Source: Idiomarina ramblicola (GTDB lineage: Bacteria; Pseudomonadota; Gammaproteobacteria; Enterobacterales; Alteromonadaceae). Taken from it: 64,000 nucleotides of DNA. Of the stretch, positions 1 to 8,126 are shown piece by piece; positions within the stretch are counted from its first letter, which is position 1; the number at the start of each line of letters is the position of its first letter. The stretch covers positions 1 through 64,000 of the forward strand of contig NZ_PIQC01000007.1 of NCBI RefSeq assembly GCF_003987255.1, in the 5' to 3' direction. The position numbers were made by a program, and so were the translations under genes. The notes under the pieces are model-generated. The model did not search any database. It was not told where the DNA came from and saw only the letters and a program-made list of their open reading frames with translations.

Positions 1-156
1 GTGCTAACGCGCCGGGGTTTTTTTATGTCTGCAACAAAAGTGATTTGACTTAATTACCTCAGGCTACGACCAAAGTCCAATTTCCCCTGTTAACAATCCC
101 ACTTACATTTGTTAACGACCCAAAAACAATAATGTTGAACAACTGGAGGGGACGTT

Positions 157-423
157 ATGGCATTCGAAAGCGAATCCCATGCCAAAGCGTATTGGAAAGA
201 AAACCTCAGCTTGATGCTCAAGCTGCTAGTCGTCTGGTTTATCGTTTCCTATGGCTTTGGAATTATATTAGTGGACGTGCTTAACGAAATCACTTTCTTT
301 GGCTTTAAGCTGGGATTTTGGTTCGCACAGCAAGGCTCCATTCTGACTTTCATCGTGCTCATCTTTATTTATGTGAGGGGCATGGCCGCATTAGATAACA
401 AATACAATGTACACGAGGACTAA
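157..423 (+). CDS. DUF4212 small subunit of a sodium/solute symporter
   Basis: This 88-residue protein is probably the small membrane partner of the large symporter that starts 6 bases downstream. It has two hydrophobic segments (about residues 20-42 and 53-75) joined by a short loop, with a charged, alanine-containing N-terminus, which is the layout of the DUF4212 family. That family is almost always encoded immediately before a VC_2705-type sodium:solute symporter, as here. A purine-rich ribosome site (GGAGGGG) lies just before the ATG. The stop and the next start are nearly adjacent, so the two are surely co-transcribed. The partner role follows from gene order in the family. The substrate cannot be read from this subunit. 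Confidence 0.88.
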   Translation: MAFESESHAKAYWKENLSLMLKLLVVWFIVSYGFGIILVDVLNEITFFGFKLGFWFAQQGSILTFIVLIFIYVRGMAALDNKYNVHED

Positions 424-429
424 GGCGCT

Positions 430-2145
430 ATGGATATTCAAACGCTCACCTTTATAATCGTCGGCCTGACCTTCGCGCTATACATTGGTATCGCAATTTG
501 GTCACGTGCTGGCTCAACGAATGACTTTTATGTAGCAAGCGGCGGGGTTAACCCTATTGCCAATGGTATGGCAACAGCCGCAGACTGGATGTCAGCTGCT
601 TCTTTTATCTCAATGGCGGGTATCGTCGCTTTCGCCGGTTATGATGGCTCCGTTTACCTCATGGGTTGGACCGGTGGTTATGTACTGTTGGCAATGTGTC
701 TTGCACCTTACTTACGTAAGTTTGGTAAATTCACTGTGCCGGACTTTATTGGCGACCGCTACTACTCACAAACGGCACGTACTATTGCCGTAATCTGCGC
801 TATCTTGATCTGCTTTACTTACATTGCCGGACAAATGCGTGGTGTTGGTGTCGTGTTCTCGCGATTCCTTGAAGTTGACATTGCAACAGGTGTTATCATT
901 GGTGCAATCATTGTTTTCTTCTATACCGTACTTGGTGGCATGAAAGGGATTACCTACACACAGGTGGCACAATACATTGTATTAATGTTCGCCTATGTTG
1001 TACCTGCCGTTTTCATTTCTTTATTAATGACAGATCATATTTTACCGCAAACAGGTTTTGGCGCGACTATCGCTCAAGACGTTCCTGGCGGAGGAAACTA
1101 TCTACTAGACAGGTTAGATGGTTTGTCTCAGGAGCTTGGTTTTGCCGCATATACTGAAGGTGTGCGTAGTAAGGTTGACGTATTCTTCATTACTGCCGCA
1201 CTAATGGTTGGTACTGCAGGTCTACCTCACGTCATTGTACGCTTTTTCACGGTACCTAAAGTACGTGATGCACGCCGCTCTGCGTTCTGGGCATTGACCT
1301 TCATTTCGATTGTTTACCTAACGGCTCCAGCTATCGCTGCGTTTGCGAAGGTGAATATGTTTAATACCATTAACGGCCCAGAGCTGACCGGTGTTGAATA
1401 TGAGAACGCCCCGAGCTGGATTAAGAACTGGGAAAAAACCGGTTTGATCACTTGGGAAGATAAGAACGATGACGGCAAAATGTTCTACTCAGGTGATGAG
1501 CGTAACGAAATGACCATTGACCGTGACATCATGGTATTGGCCAACCCTGAAATTGCGGATTTGCCTGCTTGGGTCGTTGCACTGGTCGCTGCGGGCGGTG
1601 TTGCCGCTGCATTGTCTACTTCCGCAGGTCTATTATTGGTTATTTCGACATCGGTATCACACGACTTACTGAAACGAAATTTGGCGCCAAATATTACGGA
1701 TAAACAGGAGCTGTTGTATGCGCGGCTTGCAGCTGCCGTAGCAATATTTATCTCCGTTTACTTTGGTATCTATCCGCCCGGCTTCGTGGCGCAGGTGGTC
1801 GCCTTCGCGTTCGGCTTAGCCGCAGCAAGCTTCTTCCCTGCGATCATCATGGGTGTATTCCATAAACGCATGAACCGTGCAGGTGCGGTAGCAGGCATGG
1901 TTGTCGGTATACTGTTTACCTTCTGCTACATTGTGTACTTCAAGTTCGTTGCTCCGGAATTGAATACTCCAGACAATTGGTTATTTGGTATTTCTCCTGA
2001 GGGTATTGGTACCTTAGGTATGATCATCAACTTTGTTGTTGCTGTTATCGTACATAAGTTTACTGGTGATGCTCCGGAACATATTCAGGAACTGGTGGAG
2101 TCAATTCGTTATCCGAAAGGCTCAGGTGAAGCTCAATCTCACTAA
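430..2145 (+). CDS. Sodium:solute symporter, VC_2705/ActP-like
   Basis: A 571-residue inner-membrane transporter of the sodium:solute symporter (SSS) family. The N-terminal half has the family's glycine-rich helices, with AADWMSAASF at about residues 50-60 and a GQMRGVG segment near 135. The hydrophilic stretch at about residues 325-375 and the following AALSTSAGLLL helix are typical of the VC_2705 subgroup that pairs with DUF4212 proteins. Family members close to ActP carry acetate or other short organic acids with Na+, so a monocarboxylate is the likely substrate, but the sequence does not prove which one. It ends just before a strong terminator, so the small and large subunits form a two-gene operon. 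Confidence 0.9.
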   Translation: MDIQTLTFIIVGLTFALYIGIAIWSRAGSTNDFYVASGGVNPIANGMATAADWMSAASFISMAGIVAFAGYDGSVYLMGWTGGYVLLAMCLAPYLRKFGKFTVPDFIGDRYYSQTARTIAVICAILICFTYIAGQMRGVGVVFSRFLEVDIATGVIIGAIIVFFYTVLGGMKGITYTQVAQYIVLMFAYVVPAVFISLLMTDHILPQTGFGATIAQDVPGGGNYLLDRLDGLSQELGFAAYTEGVRSKVDVFFITAALMVGTAGLPHVIVRFFTVPKVRDARRSAFWALTFISIVYLTAPAIAAFAKVNMFNTINGPELTGVEYENAPSWIKNWEKTGLITWEDKNDDGKMFYSGDERNEMTIDRDIMVLANPEIADLPAWVVALVAAGGVAAALSTSAGLLLVISTSVSHDLLKRNLAPNITDKQELLYARLAAAVAIFISVYFGIYPPGFVAQVVAFAFGLAAASFFPAIIMGVFHKRMNRAGAVAGMVVGILFTFCYIVYFKFVAPELNTPDNWLFGISPEGIGTLGMIINFVVAVIVHKFTGDAPEHIQELVESIRYPKGSGEAQSH

Positions 2146-2163
2146 AGAAAAAGTAGTGTACTT

Positions 2164-2191
2164 AAAGCCCAGCCTTTGTGCTGGGCTTTTT
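2164..2191 (+). terminator. Rho-independent terminator after the symporter
   Basis: A 10-bp perfect stem (AAAGCCCAGC with GCTGGGCTTT) around a 6-base loop, followed by a T-run, 18 bases after the symporter stop codon. Confidence 0.9.
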
Positions 2192-2256
2192 ATTGACTAA
2201 GTCAGGTTAATACACAAGACTGAAATCGACTGTTTCTACAAACAGGGATTAGCCCC

Positions 2257-4089
2257 ATGGAAGTTAATTCATTTTTAAAGGACTGCCCTCCTTTTGACAC
2301 CTTGTCCGAAGAGCAACGAAGTTGGGCGGTGTCGCAATTGCAATCTGTTTATATGAACGAACAAAATTGCAATGAGATACTAAGGGATATGCGGCCAGCA
2401 CTGTTTATCGTGCGCTCTGGTGTTTTCGATTTAAGAGGTGCCGATGGGCGACTCGTTGAAAGGCTGGAAAACGGTGATTTGTTTGGTTATCCGTCATTAC
2501 TCTCCGGTCGTGAGGTGGTAAATAAACTTCAAACCATAGAAGACGGTATTGTTTACGTTCTGCCACAATCGGCATTTGATCGACTCCGCAATGTCTCCAG
2601 AACCTTCGAGCAGTATTTTATTCGAGCCCATGGTCAGAGATTATTAACAGAGCAACAAGGTGATGACGAGACGGGCAGTGACTGGAGCGAGCAGACGATT
2701 GGCAGCGTAGTGACAATGCCTCCTGTCAGTTTACCGAGTGATACCTCTGTTCAGGAAGCGGCTAAGTTAATGGCAAAGCACGGTATATCGTCAGTTTTGG
2801 TTGTCGACGATACCCAACTGGTCGGCATTTTAACGGATAGAGATCTGCGGAATCGGGTTGTGGCAGAAGGCTTACCTTTGGATATTCGGGTTTCGGCTGT
2901 AATGACACAGCTACCGGAGTCGGTTTATGAGAATCGCTCTTTAATGGATGCATTAACCACAATGACCTCCAGCAACATTCACCATCTGCCTGTGGTGAAT
3001 GATCAAAATCAACCCGTGGGAATGGTAACGGCAACTGATTTAATTCGTCAGCAACGCAGTGACCCAGTGTTTCTTATTAGTGCCATTCGTAAAGCCAGTA
3101 GTAAGTCGCAGTTGATAGAAGAGGCGCAAAAGCTGCCTGATTATCTGCAAACGTTCGCCAGTAGAGTGAAGCAAACCTCGATGCTCGGTCGACTTATGGC
3201 GTCAGTTACTGACGGAATGACGCGTCAGCTTATACAGTTATACGAACAGGAACACGGTGCAGCGCCTGCCGCATATAGCTGGTTGGCCTTTGGTTCTCAG
3301 GGACGGGAAGATCAAACACTAAGTTCGGACCAGGATAATGGTCTTTTACTCAGTAATGGTTTAACAGATAAACAGAAAGATTGGTTTGCAGGATTGGGGG
3401 ACTATGTCTGCGAGGGGTTAAATGAGTGTGGCATTCCTTCGTGCCCGGGCAATATTATGGCCTCGAATCCAGACTGTCGAGGAACGATTGATCAGTGGAA
3501 AGAGCGCTTTCAGGGGTGGGTTGAGAGTCCGACACCTAAAGCCTTGATGTATTGTCAGATATTCTTTGATAGTCGACCGGTCGTTGGTCCTGGACGATTC
3601 TATCAGCAGTACCGTTCGGCGATTGCAGATCTCGCCAAAAATGAGATGTTTTTAGGCAACTTGGCTATTTTGGTGAATCGGATAAGCGTGCCTCTAGGTC
3701 TGTTTAATCGATTACGTACAGAGGACACCACTGATGGTGATACCATTGATATTAAACGTTACGGTATTGCGTTGATTAATGATATAGCACGCATTTACTC
3801 ATTACAGGCTGGAATCACCTCTCCCGGTACGCCAGCGCGTTTATCTGCGTTAAAAGGGAGCCGACTGCTGAATCGACAGGATAATCAATCGTTGCTGGAA
3901 GCCTGGCAATTTTTAACGCAACTTAGGTTAAACCATCAGTTAAAAGTGTGGGGAAGTGATAAACCCAAGAACGCGATCGATCCTGATGAATTGAGCACAT
4001 TGTCTAGACGTCAGCTTAAAACTGCATTCAAGATCATAAAAGAAGCGCAGCAAGGTGTTGGCCTTAAGTTTAGCCGGCAAGGTTACTAG
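2257..4089 (+). CDS. cNMP-binding/CBS/DUF294 nucleotidyltransferase-like sensor protein
   Basis: A 610-residue cytoplasmic protein with four parts in order: a cyclic-nucleotide-binding-like domain (about residues 10-135), a pair of CBS domains (about 150-270), a DUF294 nucleotidyltransferase-like domain (about 300-440) and its C-terminal helical partner domain (about 465-605). The nucleotidyltransferase signature is visible as FGSQGRED followed by SSDQDN, so the paired acidic residues are kept. The family resembles GlnD-type enzymes, but its reaction is not settled. CBS pairs usually sense adenylates. The gene follows the symporter and is coupled to the exonuclease gene 2 bases downstream. 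This order is common beside acetate and other short-acid transporters, which suggests a regulatory role in that metabolism (inference). Confidence 0.85.
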   Translation: MEVNSFLKDCPPFDTLSEEQRSWAVSQLQSVYMNEQNCNEILRDMRPALFIVRSGVFDLRGADGRLVERLENGDLFGYPSLLSGREVVNKLQTIEDGIVYVLPQSAFDRLRNVSRTFEQYFIRAHGQRLLTEQQGDDETGSDWSEQTIGSVVTMPPVSLPSDTSVQEAAKLMAKHGISSVLVVDDTQLVGILTDRDLRNRVVAEGLPLDIRVSAVMTQLPESVYENRSLMDALTTMTSSNIHHLPVVNDQNQPVGMVTATDLIRQQRSDPVFLISAIRKASSKSQLIEEAQKLPDYLQTFASRVKQTSMLGRLMASVTDGMTRQLIQLYEQEHGAAPAAYSWLAFGSQGREDQTLSSDQDNGLLLSNGLTDKQKDWFAGLGDYVCEGLNECGIPSCPGNIMASNPDCRGTIDQWKERFQGWVESPTPKALMYCQIFFDSRPVVGPGRFYQQYRSAIADLAKNEMFLGNLAILVNRISVPLGLFNRLRTEDTTDGDTIDIKRYGIALINDIARIYSLQAGITSPGTPARLSALKGSRLLNRQDNQSLLEAWQFLTQLRLNHQLKVWGSDKPKNAIDPDELSTLSRRQLKTAFKIIKEAQQGVGLKFSRQGY

Positions 4090-4091
4090 CT

Positions 4092-4724
4092 ATGGCTCAA
4101 TGGTTGCAGAGACTCGCGCATTGGTATGATAGACGCCAAAAGCTGAAACAGCCGTGGCAAAATTTGCGATATGTTGCTGTTGATATCGAAAGCACTGGGT
4201 TGGATCCTAAAAAGCATCAAATATTATCAATAGCCTGGATGACTATCCATCCGCCGGTAATGCATTATGGTAATGCCCAATATCATGTTTTCTCCCATGG
4301 TCAGGAACTTGAGTTAGGTCAGAGCCCGACAATACACGGTTTAACTGAGCAGGATTTTTTGCATAGCTCAGAACCTAAGCAGACATTTGGCATGCTAAGC
4401 CGGGCCCTGAACGATGCTGTACTGGTGTGTCACCATAAAGGGATGGACTGGCGATTTCTGAAGTACATTGAGTCGCAGTACGGAACTTCTTTTAAGCCTC
4501 TGGCAATTTTCGATACGCTAGCCTTTGAGAAGAAAAAGCTGGAAAAGGACCCTCAACAACCTATTCAAGGTGGACAACTGACGCTCAGTGCCTGCCGACA
4601 ACGCTATAACTTACCAGACTACCATGCTCACCACGCGTTAACTGACACTGTTGCCTGTGCAGAACTGTTCTTAGCTCAATGCTATCAGGCTCGTCAGAAA
4701 AATGAGCGGTTATTAACTTTTTAA
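4092..4724 (+). CDS. DEDDh 3'-5' exonuclease, DnaQ/epsilon-like
   Basis: A 210-residue exonuclease of the DnaQ-like fold. All three motifs are visible: ExoI as AVDIEST near residue 30 (D-x-E), ExoII as HHKGMDWRFL near 118, and ExoIII as HHALTD near 185, where the H-x4-D spacing marks the DEDDh subgroup. The enzyme should remove 3'-terminal nucleotides with two metal ions. It is a stand-alone protein rather than the polymerase III epsilon subunit: it lacks the epsilon C-terminal polymerase-binding tail, and it sits directly behind the CBS/DUF294 gene with a 2-base gap. Translational coupling is likely. The true substrate (RNA, DNA or a nucleotide signal) is not evident. Confidence 0.85.
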   Translation: MAQWLQRLAHWYDRRQKLKQPWQNLRYVAVDIESTGLDPKKHQILSIAWMTIHPPVMHYGNAQYHVFSHGQELELGQSPTIHGLTEQDFLHSSEPKQTFGMLSRALNDAVLVCHHKGMDWRFLKYIESQYGTSFKPLAIFDTLAFEKKKLEKDPQQPIQGGQLTLSACRQRYNLPDYHAHHALTDTVACAELFLAQCYQARQKNERLLTF

Positions 4725-4901
4725 GATCGTCATTTTAACCCCGGATATTCCTTTTATAACCTTTTTTTAAACAATTGATATAGTAATTAAATCAAAAGAT
4801 CTAATACATTTTGTTTACATAAAAATAACTTGTTGCTAAATTCTATACTGTTAGAGGTTAATCTCTGACCAATAATAATAAATCTCCGGGGGATTTAACT
4901 T

Positions 4902-7811
4902 ATGAATAACATCAAGTTTCGCAAAAGTTTAATTGCGGCAGCAGTGGCGGGAACCATCAGTTTTCCTGTTCTGGCTCAAGACCAAGATCAAGAGTCTACT
5001 GATGCTGCGGTAGAAGAATCGGTTGAGCGAATTCAGGTTACGGGCTCACGTATTCCGCAGTCTGCTAACGTCGTTAGCTCTAGTCCTATTTCCCAGGTTA
5101 CTTCTGAAGAGTTTGAATTCAGTGGTAACGTCCGCGCTGAAGATTTGGTGAATGATTTACCTCAAGTCTTCCCGGGTCAAACATCAACAGATTCAAACGG
5201 CGCTACTGGTACAGCAACGGTTTCTCTGCGTGGTTTGGGACCTCAACGCACCTTGGTTTTAATGAATGGTCGCCGTCTGGTTATGGGGTCTCCATTAGTG
5301 GGGGGTATTTCTCCTGACTTAAACCAAATTCCAAGTGCTTTAGTTGAAAATGTGGAGTTGCTCACAGGTGGTGCATCTGCAACTTATGGTTCAGACGCAG
5401 TAGCTGGTGTTGTTAACTTCATCATGAAAGACGATTTCGAAGGCGTTAAGCTCGATTATCAACACAGTTTTTATCAGTATGATAATGATAATGACAACGG
5501 AGTAGCACAAGCAGCCGAAGAAGCCGGATTTCCTCTAGCCCCCGGTTCTGGCCGAGATGGTCACATGAACGACTTTTCAATCATCATTGGCTCTAACGCT
5601 GATAATGGGAAAGGCAATATTACAGCTTACGCGACTGTTCGCGATATTAAACCAATCACTCAGGATAACCGCGATTACAGTATTTGTGCTTATGACCGCG
5701 ACCCTGATACCGGCGAGTATTTCTGTGGTGGTTCCGGTACTATTCCGGATGGTCGTTTAACTGACTTTACTGCAGGCGGCTATGACTACTATATTGATGA
5801 AGGGACTTTACAAGAGTATGACGGACGTTTATATAACTTTGGTCCGGTAAATTACTACCAACGCCCGGATGAACGAGTGACTTTAGGCGCTTTCGGTAAA
5901 TATGAATTAAATGACAATATTGAGTTCTTTGCCGAACTTGGTTACGTGAAAGACCGTAGCGTTTCTCAAATAGCCGAGTCAGGCGCTTTCTTCCCTCAAG
6001 TTGATTTAAACTGTGATAATCCGCTTTTCTCAGATCAGCAAAGAGATACTATCTGTGGTGCCGGCGGACCAGCACAAGCCTCAGGCGATCCTAATGTCTG
6101 GGAAGGTGTTTATATTGGCAAGCGAAATGTAGAAGGTGGTCCTCGCCAACAGGATCTTCAACACATTTCACATCGCGGCGTATTTGGTATTCGCGGTTTC
6201 CTAAACGATACCTGGAGTTACGACTTATCAGCCAACTTTGGTAACGTCAGTTTGACTTCGGTATACGAAAATGACTTTAGTATCACTAATATTGGCCGTG
6301 CTCTCGATGTGACAACGGATCCGGATACCGGTGAAGCCGTTTGTAGTGCAGCACTCAGTGGCGTCGACCCAAGCTGTGTGCCGTGGGATATTTTTGGCCC
6401 TAACATCTCTGATGAAGCGTTAAGTTATTTGACCCTTCCATTGTATGCGACAGGTGAAACAAACTTACGCGATATTACTGGTTACGTGATTGGTAACTTA
6501 GGTGATTATGGCGTCAGAACGCCTTGGTCATACGGTGGCGTAGAGCTGCTTGCGGGTGTTACAAGTCGCGATGAGAAGCTCATATTCCGTCCGGATAGCA
6601 ACTTTGAATCTGGTGATGGTGCAGGACAAGGTGGTCCGACTATTGGTACTGAAGGTTCATTAGGTGTTGAAGAGTTCTTCACCGAAGCGAAAATCTATGT
6701 TGTGGATGACGCTGACTGGGCTGATAGTTTTGTTGTTGACTTGGGTTATCGTTATTCAGATTACACAACAGACAAAACAACGGATACTTACAAAGTGGCT
6801 GTTGGTTGGGATGTTAACCAGGAAATTAAATTACGTGGTAGTTTCCAGCGCGCGGCCCGTCATGCGAACATTCGTGAATTGTTCGATCCGCAAAGCTTAG
6901 GCTTGTACGACATGGATAGTGACCCATGTGCCGGCACAAACCCTGAAGCGACTCTGGAAGCATGTCAGAACTCTGGGGTAACTCCTGCTCAGTATGGTTC
7001 AATTCCACAAAGCCCTGCGAGTCAGTATAACGCTATCTTTGGTGGTAACCCGGATTTGGAACCTGAAACTTCTGACACGATATCTGCTGGTTTTGTTTAT
7101 CGCTCGTTAGATGGCAACTTCGATATATCGGTCGATTACTTTGATATTAAAGTAGAAGACGCTATCGGTACGGTTGCTTCAGAAACAACACTAGACTTGT
7201 GTCTTGAAACGGGTGATCCAACTTTCTGTGACTTAATCAGTCGAGGTGAAAGCAGTGGTTCACTTTGGTTAGGTCAGGACAGTATTGTCGAAACCAACGT
7301 AAACATTGGCTTTGAACAGCGTTCAGGTTTTGATATCAACTCAACGTATACTCATGAGCTGAACAATGACTGGGGTCGTTTGAAATTTAACTTAGTGGGT
7401 ACTTACTTTACTAAGTTTGATACACAGCCTGTTGTTGGTCTTGCGACAACTGAGTGTGCTGGTAAATGGGGTGGTACTTGTGGTTCACCAAACCCTGAGT
7501 GGCAGCATAACCTACGTGCAACATGGATGAACAATGATGGCGTATCAGTGTCAGCCAACTTGCGTTCTCTGGGTGCAACTGAGCATTTGACCGGCACGTC
7601 ACGTGACATCAGTAACGAAAGCTACTTAGATCTGACAGGTCGTTACATGTTTGCAGAAGGCGCAACGGTTAGCATTGGTGTTAACAACATCCTGGCTAAT
7701 GATCCTCCTTACCTGACTGGTGCAAATGGTAGTAATGGTAACACTTACCCAGGTTATTTTGATGCGTTAGGTCGTTATGTATTCGCAAGCATTTCTTACG
7801 AATTCATGTAA
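4902..7811 (+). CDS. TonB-dependent outer-membrane receptor 1
   Basis: A 969-residue outer-membrane receptor. It has a signal peptide ending at about residue 25 (PVLAQ), an acidic linker, the IQVTGSR segment at about residues 44-50 that serves as the TonB-box region, a plug domain to about residue 180 with GLGPQRTLVLMNGRR and ASATYGSDAVAGVVN, then a long beta-barrel ending in an aromatic-rich strand (ASISYEFM). No STN signalling domain is present. The barrel has several cysteines in paired positions, probably in surface loops. It belongs to the large receptors that marine gammaproteobacteria use for peptides, glycans or other bulky nutrients; the ligand is not identifiable. Its leader peptide resembles those of the receptors at 8127 and 12230, pointing to duplication. 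Confidence 0.93.
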   Translation: MNNIKFRKSLIAAAVAGTISFPVLAQDQDQESTDAAVEESVERIQVTGSRIPQSANVVSSSPISQVTSEEFEFSGNVRAEDLVNDLPQVFPGQTSTDSNGATGTATVSLRGLGPQRTLVLMNGRRLVMGSPLVGGISPDLNQIPSALVENVELLTGGASATYGSDAVAGVVNFIMKDDFEGVKLDYQHSFYQYDNDNDNGVAQAAEEAGFPLAPGSGRDGHMNDFSIIIGSNADNGKGNITAYATVRDIKPITQDNRDYSICAYDRDPDTGEYFCGGSGTIPDGRLTDFTAGGYDYYIDEGTLQEYDGRLYNFGPVNYYQRPDERVTLGAFGKYELNDNIEFFAELGYVKDRSVSQIAESGAFFPQVDLNCDNPLFSDQQRDTICGAGGPAQASGDPNVWEGVYIGKRNVEGGPRQQDLQHISHRGVFGIRGFLNDTWSYDLSANFGNVSLTSVYENDFSITNIGRALDVTTDPDTGEAVCSAALSGVDPSCVPWDIFGPNISDEALSYLTLPLYATGETNLRDITGYVIGNLGDYGVRTPWSYGGVELLAGVTSRDEKLIFRPDSNFESGDGAGQGGPTIGTEGSLGVEEFFTEAKIYVVDDADWADSFVVDLGYRYSDYTTDKTTDTYKVAVGWDVNQEIKLRGSFQRAARHANIRELFDPQSLGLYDMDSDPCAGTNPEATLEACQNSGVTPAQYGSIPQSPASQYNAIFGGNPDLEPETSDTISAGFVYRSLDGNFDISVDYFDIKVEDAIGTVASETTLDLCLETGDPTFCDLISRGESSGSLWLGQDSIVETNVNIGFEQRSGFDINSTYTHELNNDWGRLKFNLVGTYFTKFDTQPVVGLATTECAGKWGGTCGSPNPEWQHNLRATWMNNDGVSVSANLRSLGATEHLTGTSRDISNESYLDLTGRYMFAEGATVSIGVNNILANDPPYLTGANGSNGNTYPGYFDALGRYVFASISYEFM

Positions 7812-7837
7812 CAGTTTGAACTAAGTATTAACTTGTT

Positions 7838-7867
7838 AAAGCCAGCTGCTTGCAGCTGGCTTTTTTG
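7838..7867 (+). terminator. Rho-independent terminator after receptor 1
   Basis: A 12-bp perfect stem (AAAGCCAGCTGC with GCAGCTGGCTTT) around a 2-base centre, followed by a T-run, 26 bases after the stop codon. Confidence 0.92.
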
Positions 7868-8126
7868 TATACAATGGGCTTAACCTTTGTTTTATATTTT
7901 AACGTTTAAGTTTAATAATCGCGCTAATTGTCTATGATTTGTTCGATCAAATTCTCCGCGTAAAGAAACCCCTCTATTTACTCTTGAAATCTAATTACTA
8001 CAGCGTTAAAAGGTTGTCACCGAATGTCGTGTGTCAATTCAAAAATGACTATTTACACCATCGGTTTCATGTTGCTTTTCGCCAATCAAGCAACGTTAAA
8101 AAAATAATGTTCCAGGGAGTAATCTC
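7868..8126 (+). promoter_or_regulatory. Leader region of receptor 2 with a 7-bp hairpin
   Basis: Together with the preceding terminator this makes a 315-base stretch with no convincing gene. It should hold the promoter and 5' leader of receptor 2, but no clear -35/-10 pair stands out. A perfect inverted repeat, GTTGCTT at 8071-8077 and AAGCAAC at 8088-8094, leaves a 10-base loop and lies 33 bases before the start codon. It is followed by an A-rich stretch and TTCCAGGGAGT, which contains the ribosome site and is also found before receptor 3. The hairpin could be an operator or an mRNA structure. Confidence 0.45.

Noticed and set aside
1-40. A terminator at the left edge
   Set aside because: A GC-rich stretch and T-run are visible, but the left arm would lie outside the window, so it cannot be shown.
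4724-4901. A sigma70 promoter before receptor 1
   Set aside because: TATACT near 4846 looks like a -10, but no -35 is found at 16-18 bases.
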